NCBI GenBank assembly: GCA_945949375.1
Contig: CAMFEN010000040.1
Location: 1 to 7,958 of the forward strand
Reading direction: 5' to 3'
Origin: an uncultured Bacteroidales bacterium
Lineage (GTDB): Bacteria; Bacteroidota; Bacteroidia; Bacteroidales; Paludibacteraceae
DNA: 7,958 nucleotides
The first letter of the stretch is position 1, and every line of letters begins with the position of its first letter. Shown in pieces: positions 5,230 through 7,958 of this stretch. Made by a program: the position numbers and the translations under genes. The notes below the pieces were generated by a model. It had not been told where the DNA came from, made no database searches, and saw only the letters and a list, made by a program, of their open reading frames with translations.

Positions 5230-7506
5230 CTATTCTGCAAAGTGGTGGTAGGCGCGGAGGAAGTGGCGCAGTTCGGAGAGCAATTGCTGTGTCTCTTGCA
5301 GGACATTGAGGTAGAGCAGTGCGGTCTGCTGGGGAAGTGCGGCACTGTTGGTCGTCAAGCGGTCGAGATGCTTCTTGCGCAAAGCGGAGAGGCGGAGTTT
5401 GAACGCCTCTATGTCTTGCAAGAGCACATCGTAGGCAGATGCCGTGCCCGCTACCTCCTGAGCACTAATCACTGCCCCCTGACCATTGATATACGCAATG
5501 GCTTGGTCATAGTAGCCGGTGGTCTCCTGGGCGATGAGATGGAGTTCCTGCCTCAGGTCTTCGGGTAGAGGGCTAAAGCCGCTGTCAAGGTGCTCGCAGC
5601 AGGGCACTGCGATACGCTTCATGCCGTAGAGCATCTGCTCACCGGCGTTGGAGCCGAGGTGAAACCACGTGTTCTTCTCCAGCGAGAGGCTGACGGGTAG
5701 TCGGCGCATCGCCATGAGTTCGCGGGAGCGGTTGCGGCGCTTCCACTGCTGCATGTCCTCCAAGTCCTTGCATACGCGGCGCAGGGCACGCAGGTCTTCG
5801 GTCTCCATGGCGCAGCAGGTGTCCCAGTAGCGGGTGCGCGTCTGCTGCAACAGTTGGATGGATGCCTTCGCATGGTGCGCTTTCAAGGCTTCCCATACCT
5901 CGGCGGGCGCGAGCTTGTCGAGGTTGTCCAGCGGCATGGACTTGTCCGCCAGCGCCTCGGCTTTCGCCTTGCGGCGGGCTTTGACATTGGTTACGATGAG
6001 CACGGTGGAGACCACGAGGATGAGCACGAGCATGAGGGCGATACCGCCGCTATGGCAGAACAGGCAGACGAGCATGGCGGCGAGGAAAGCGACCGCGGCT
6101 GTGAGGAACCAGCCGCCGATGACGGAGAGCACGCCCGTGATACGATAGACGGCAGATTCTCGCGTCCACGCGCGGTCGGCGAGGGAGGTACCCATGGCGA
6201 CGATAAACGTAACGTAGGTGGTGGAGAGGGGCAGTTTGAGCGAGGTGCCCATGATGATGAGCAACCCGGCGAGGACAAGGTTAACCGATGCGCGGATGAG
6301 GTCGAACGCCGCGCCGTCTGCCATGATGGCTTCGTCCTTATTGAAGCGGCTGTCTATCCATCGGCGCACCTTCTGTGGCAGGATGACCTGCAAGGCGGCG
6401 TTGAGGCGGTTCGCTCCGCGCACGAGGCTCTTCGCCACACGGCTGCCGCCGAACATCTCCTCGCCCTCCGCCTGCCGCGAGAGGTTGACGGAGGTCTGCA
6501 CCACGTTCTGCGCCTTTTTCGAGCACAGGAGCGCCGTCACCATGATGGCGCCCGCGCCGATGAGGAAGAGCGGCGAGGTGCTTGCAGGGGCGTTGAGGGC
6601 ACCCATCATGTGCTCCGACGCGCCCGCGCCGTTCGCTACGAAGTCTTGGTAGGACGAGAGCGCAGCCAAGGGGACACCCACGAAATTGACCAGGTCGTTG
6701 CTCGCAAACGCCAGCGCCAGCGCGAAGGTGCCAAAGAGGATGATGATTTTGAATACATTCACTTTCAGCCAATAGAGCAGTTGCATGAGCAGCGTGCAGC
6801 CGGCGAAGATACAGAGCATGAGCAGCGTAGTGTTGTCGGCTATCCATTGGTTCGCCTCGGCAGGCATGTAGGGGCTCTTCGCCATGGTCTTGACGAGCAC
6901 GAAATAGAAGATGGCGGTGATGCTGAGTCCGCCGAAAAGCCCGATGAACCATCTCAGGCGCGGCTTATAGTTGAAGGTAAAGACAAGGCGCGTAATCCAC
7001 TGGACGACAGTACCAACGACGAAGGCGATACCTACCGAGAGGAAGATACCGAGGATGACTTGCAGGGCTTTCTCCGTGTTGAGCAGGTCGGAGAACGCCA
7101 GCGTGGGGTCATTGGAAACCTTGATACACGCGAGGCAGAAGGTGCCGCCGAGCAACTCGAAGACGAGCGATACGGTGGTGCTGGTGGGCATACCCAGCGA
7201 ATTGAACACATCGAGGAGGATGACGTCGGTGAGCATGACCGCCATGAAGATACACATGATTTCCTCGAAAGAGAACTGCTCGGGTCGGAAGATACCGTGG
7301 CGGGCGATGTCCATCATGCCGTTGCTGACAGCGGCGCCCACAAAGACGCCCACCGCGGCGACGAGGATGATACGCTTGAGAGTGGTTACTCTACTGCCCA
7401 CCGCCGAATTGAGGAAGTTGACCGCATCGTTCGATACCCCTACCCACAGGTCCACAATCGCCAGCGAGAAGAGGAAGATAATCATCAAAAGATAGAAAAC
7501 AGACAT
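5230..7506 (-). CDS. pit: PiT-family inorganic phosphate transporter with a soluble C-terminal domain
   Basis: A 758-residue inner-membrane permease of the PiT family, which moves inorganic phosphate with a cation. The family's duplicated signature is present twice: GVSNDAVNF (23-31) and FASNDLVNFVGVP (267-279). The paired PTSTT (107-111) and PLSTTY (426-431) motifs are also there, showing the internal inverted repeat. Hydrophobic helices fill ~1-330 and ~402-506, split by a polar loop at ~331-400. From ~508 to 758 the protein is soluble and helix-rich (NTWFHLGSNAGEQMLYGMKRI at 612-631, then CCEHL). It reads like a PhoU/DUF47-type regulatory domain fused to the carrier; that assignment is inference. 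The ATG at 7504-7506 starts directly before the first helix. Coding GC is high (43 of 60 in 6421-6480), above the nearby genes. Upstream are a heptamer leader, a -7 box and a Pho-box-like array. Orientation is convergent with folK. Confidence 0.93.
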   Translation of the reverse strand: MSVFYLLMIIFLFSLAIVDLWVGVSNDAVNFLNSAVGSRVTTLKRIILVAAVGVFVGAAVSNGMMDIARHGIFRPEQFSFEEIMCIFMAVMLTDVILLDVFNSLGMPTSTTVSLVFELLGGTFCLACIKVSNDPTLAFSDLLNTEKALQVILGIFLSVGIAFVVGTVVQWITRLVFTFNYKPRLRWFIGLFGGLSITAIFYFVLVKTMAKSPYMPAEANQWIADNTTLLMLCIFAGCTLLMQLLYWLKVNVFKIIILFGTFALALAFASNDLVNFVGVPLAALSSYQDFVANGAGASEHMMGALNAPASTSPLFLIGAGAIMVTALLCSKKAQNVVQTSVNLSRQAEGEEMFGGSRVAKSLVRGANRLNAALQVILPQKVRRWIDSRFNKDEAIMADGAAFDLIRASVNLVLAGLLIIMGTSLKLPLSTTYVTFIVAMGTSLADRAWTRESAVYRITGVLSVIGGWFLTAAVAFLAAMLVCLFCHSGGIALMLVLILVVSTVLIVTNVKARRKAKAEALADKSMPLDNLDKLAPAEVWEALKAHHAKASIQLLQQTRTRYWDTCCAMETEDLRALRRVCKDLEDMQQWKRRNRSRELMAMRRLPVSLSLEKNTWFHLGSNAGEQMLYGMKRIAVPCCEHLDSGFSPLPEDLRQELHLIAQETTGYYDQAIAYINGQGAVISAQEVAGTASAYDVLLQDIEAFKLRLSALRKKHLDRLTTNSAALPQQTALLYLNVLQETQQLLSELRHFLRAYHHFAE

Positions 7507-7510
7507 GGGA

Positions 7511-7538
7511 AAATTTACGAATTACAAATTACGAATTA
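7511..7538 (-). repeat. Heptamer array forming the 5' leader of the phosphate transporter
   Basis: Read toward the gene, four contiguous 7-nt units are TAATTCG, TAATTTG, TAATTCG and TAAATTT, then TCCC and the ATG. If transcription starts about 7 nt past the -7 box (near 7543), almost the whole ~36-nt leader is this array. There is no Shine-Dalgarno sequence. Unit sequence and placement closely parallel the cvpA leader. Confidence 0.75.
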
Positions 7539-7549
7539 TGTTTTCGGTG

Positions 7550-7557
7550 CAAAAGTA
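7550..7557 (-). promoter_or_regulatory. -7 promoter box (TACTTTTG) of the phosphate transporter
   Basis: On the minus strand TACTTTTG, followed by C, is a full match to the Bacteroides -7 consensus TAnnTTTG. It lies 43 nt before the ATG, giving a predicted start site near 7543. No TTTG -33 box is visible at the usual distance; that place is taken by 11-nt-spaced TTAACA-type hexamers, as expected of an activator-dependent promoter. Confidence 0.65.
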
Positions 7558-7566
7558 ATGGAAAGA

Positions 7567-7605
7567 TGTGAAATAAGTGTTATAAAATTGTTAAGTTTTT
7601 GTTAA
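7567..7605 (-). promoter_or_regulatory. Pho-box-like array of four TTAACA hexamers, 11-nt period
   Basis: On the minus strand four hexamers begin at 7605 (TTAACA), 7594 (TTAACA), 7583 (ATAACA) and 7572 (TTCACA), each exactly 11 nt apart with 5-nt spacers. The array ends 9 nt before the -7 box and covers about -24 to -62 of the predicted start. The Bacillus subtilis PhoP site is four TT(A/T/C)ACA-like repeats with ~5-nt spacing in roughly this place, and Escherichia coli PhoB also reads an 11-nt repeat replacing the -35 element. A PhoB/PhoP-type regulator is inferred, fitting the phosphate transporter downstream. The AT-rich context makes chance matches somewhat easier. Confidence 0.6.
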
Positions 7606-7621
7606 CAAGAGGTCTTTGTCC

Positions 7622-7702
7622 GGGTGCGCAGGCGTCCTCGCTTGCTGTCCCCTGCCTTGCCCCCTCCCCGCAGGAGAGGCGGGGGAGTTTGGCTGCGCAC
7701 CC
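7622..7702. repeat. GC-rich nested inverted repeat
   Basis: GGGTGCGCAG (7622-7631) pairs perfectly with CTGCGCACCC (7693-7702), 10 bp. It encloses an inner hairpin of CTCCCCGC (7664-7671) with GCGGGGGAG (7679-7687), one base bulged. A smaller alternative hairpin (7628-7645) uses part of the left arm. No T-tract follows on either strand. It could be a structured part of a long transporter leader read from 7761, a small RNA, or a dispersed palindromic element; the sequence does not decide. Confidence 0.55.
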
Positions 7703-7713
7703 CGGGAGTCTAT

Positions 7714-7735
7714 GGTGCGGCCTGGAGACCGCACC
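7714..7735. repeat. Perfect 7-bp hairpin in the GC-rich block
   Basis: GGTGCGG (7714-7720) and CCGCACC (7729-7735) are exact inverted copies with an 8-nt loop. Read on the minus strand it lies about 25 nt downstream of the TACCTTTG box, within any transcript made from it. No U-tract follows, so termination is not supported. Confidence 0.55.
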
Positions 7736-7760
7736 TCCTTGGGGTTTTGAAATTTCGTTG

Positions 7761-7768
7761 CAAAGGTA
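7761..7768 (-). promoter_or_regulatory. -7 box (TACCTTTG) pointing toward the phosphate transporter
   Basis: TACCTTTG followed by CA on the minus strand is a classic Bacteroidota -7 element (TAnnTTTG). A transcript from it would cross the GC-rich palindromes and reach the transporter with a leader of about 250 nt, making it a second, distal promoter candidate or the promoter of a small RNA. No good -33 TTTG is visible; a TTGA lies 24 nt upstream, further than usual. Confidence 0.45.
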
Positions 7769-7773
7769 CTACA

Positions 7774-7781
7774 TATTTTTG
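7774..7781 (+). promoter_or_regulatory. Divergent -7 box (TATTTTTG) pointing rightward
   Basis: TATTTTTG followed by C on the plus strand also fits TAnnTTTG. It lies only 5 nt from the opposing TACCTTTG box, and together they form an inverted repeat (GCAAAGGTA, 5 nt, TATTTTTGC, 7 of 9 paired). It could serve a gene to the right of the window. No -33 box is seen. Confidence 0.3.
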
Positions 7782-7830
7782 CCGTTTGTTGGTCAAGTAC
7801 GCCCAATAATTACGGGGAGGGTGTTTTTTT

Positions 7831-7848
7831 GCAGGCGTCCTCGCCTGC
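7831..7848. repeat. Perfect hairpin sharing an 18/19 core with 7628-7646
   Basis: GCAGGCG (7831-7837) and CGCCTGC (7842-7848) form a perfect 7-bp stem with a TCCT loop. The 19 bases 7831-7849 match 7628-7646 except one C/T; in the other copy the change gives a G-U pair, so the stem survives on one strand. Seven Ts precede it on the plus strand, the wrong side for a plus-strand terminator. Two copies 203 nt apart suggest a repeated palindromic element. Confidence 0.6.
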
Positions 7849-7898
7849 TTCGCCTCCATTAAGCCCATTAAAGGTCGTTTAAACTGATACACTTTTTT

Positions 7899-7958
7899 AT
7901 GCCTTTTACAACTACTCCGACAAAAATCCTTCCTAATCTCTGCAAGGGCGTAGCCCGC
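7899..7958 (+). CDS. Possible start of an unidentified gene, cut by the window end
   Basis: From the ATG at 7899 a 20-codon frame (MPFTTTPTKILPN, then LCKGVAR) runs open to the last base. No ribosome binding site or recognisable family is visible, and the frame passes through the small palindrome at 7946-7956. Its only support is the rightward -7 box 118 nt upstream. It may well be non-coding. Confidence 0.15.
   Translation, partial: MPFTTTPTKILPNLCKGVAR

Larger units (their letters stand above)
7507..7958. other. 452-nt region without a convincing gene
   Basis: From the transporter start outward it holds the transporter promoter and leader (7507-7605), a GC-rich block of palindromes (7622-7735), two divergent -7 boxes (7761-7781), a T7 run followed by a perfect hairpin (7824-7848), a near-repeat CATTAAG/CATTAAAG (7857-7872) and an open 20-codon frame at the edge. 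Open frames of 60-87 codons here run through palindromes, disagree with each other and show no recognisable protein features, so none is called. Confidence 0.7.

Noticed and set aside
5854..7605. 583-codon open frame on the plus strand antisense to the phosphate transporter
   Set aside because: It is the antisense shadow of a GC-rich membrane-protein gene: its product is low-complexity and rich in E, D, G, R and H, as expected from reading hydrophobic codons backward. The minus-strand frame has the PiT signature motifs.
7824..7848. Rho-independent terminator from the T7 run and hairpin
   Set aside because: The T run is 5' of the hairpin on the plus strand, and on the minus strand the hairpin is followed by A7, so neither orientation gives stem then U-tract.
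7591..7892. Overlapping 60-87 codon open frames at the right end, both strands
   Set aside because: They run through palindromes and promoter-like boxes, contradict one another and have no protein family features.
7941..7958. Possible tRNA end or attachment site at the right edge
   Set aside because: Only a 4-bp palindrome (GGGC-GTA-GCCC) is visible; no cloverleaf arms or CCA end can be drawn.

Overview
The window looks like chromosomal DNA from a member of the order Bacteroidales (phylum Bacteroidota). The evidence is a TonB-dependent receptor paired with a DUF5689-type lipoprotein, start codons without clear Shine-Dalgarno sequences, and -7 promoter boxes of the Bacteroides form TAnnTTTG (TACTTTTG, TACCTTTG). 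The genus cannot be fixed from this sequence. I see no rRNA, tRNA, CRISPR array, insertion sequence or phage gene.

Layout. Positions 3-2801 (+) are the C-terminal 932 residues of an outer-membrane TonB-dependent receptor whose 5' end lies outside the window. It is followed by a DUF5689-like lipoprotein (2864-4018, +). After a 139-nt gap rich in repeats come cvpA (4158-4667, +) and folK (GTG start at 4672, to 5124, +), only 4 nt apart. A long hairpin at 5148-5205 separates folK from the convergent gene 5230-7506 (-), a 758-residue PiT-family phosphate transporter with a large soluble C-terminal domain. The last 452 nt (7507-7958) hold the transporter's control region, GC-rich palindromes, a pair of divergent -7 boxes and no convincing gene.

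How the parts may work together. The receptor and lipoprotein are probably one surface uptake operon with unknown substrate. cvpA and folK look like a housekeeping pair. The transporter appears to be controlled alone. Upstream of its -7 box lie four hexamers (TTAACA, TTAACA, ATAACA, TTCACA) at an exact 11-nt period, the layout of PhoP/PhoB-activated promoters. This is the strongest regulatory signal here and suggests phosphate-starvation control.

The other window-wide pattern is a set of 7-nt-period tandem arrays: AGCCAGG-type after the receptor, TAGGTAA starting on the lipoprotein stop codon, TAAATCG before cvpA and TAATTCG/TAATTTG before the transporter. The cvpA and transporter leaders end the same way: heptamers, then TAAATTT, then 4-5 nt, then ATG. 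Nothing here is firm evidence for a wholly new system; the Pho-box-like array and the heptamer leaders are the observations most worth following up.
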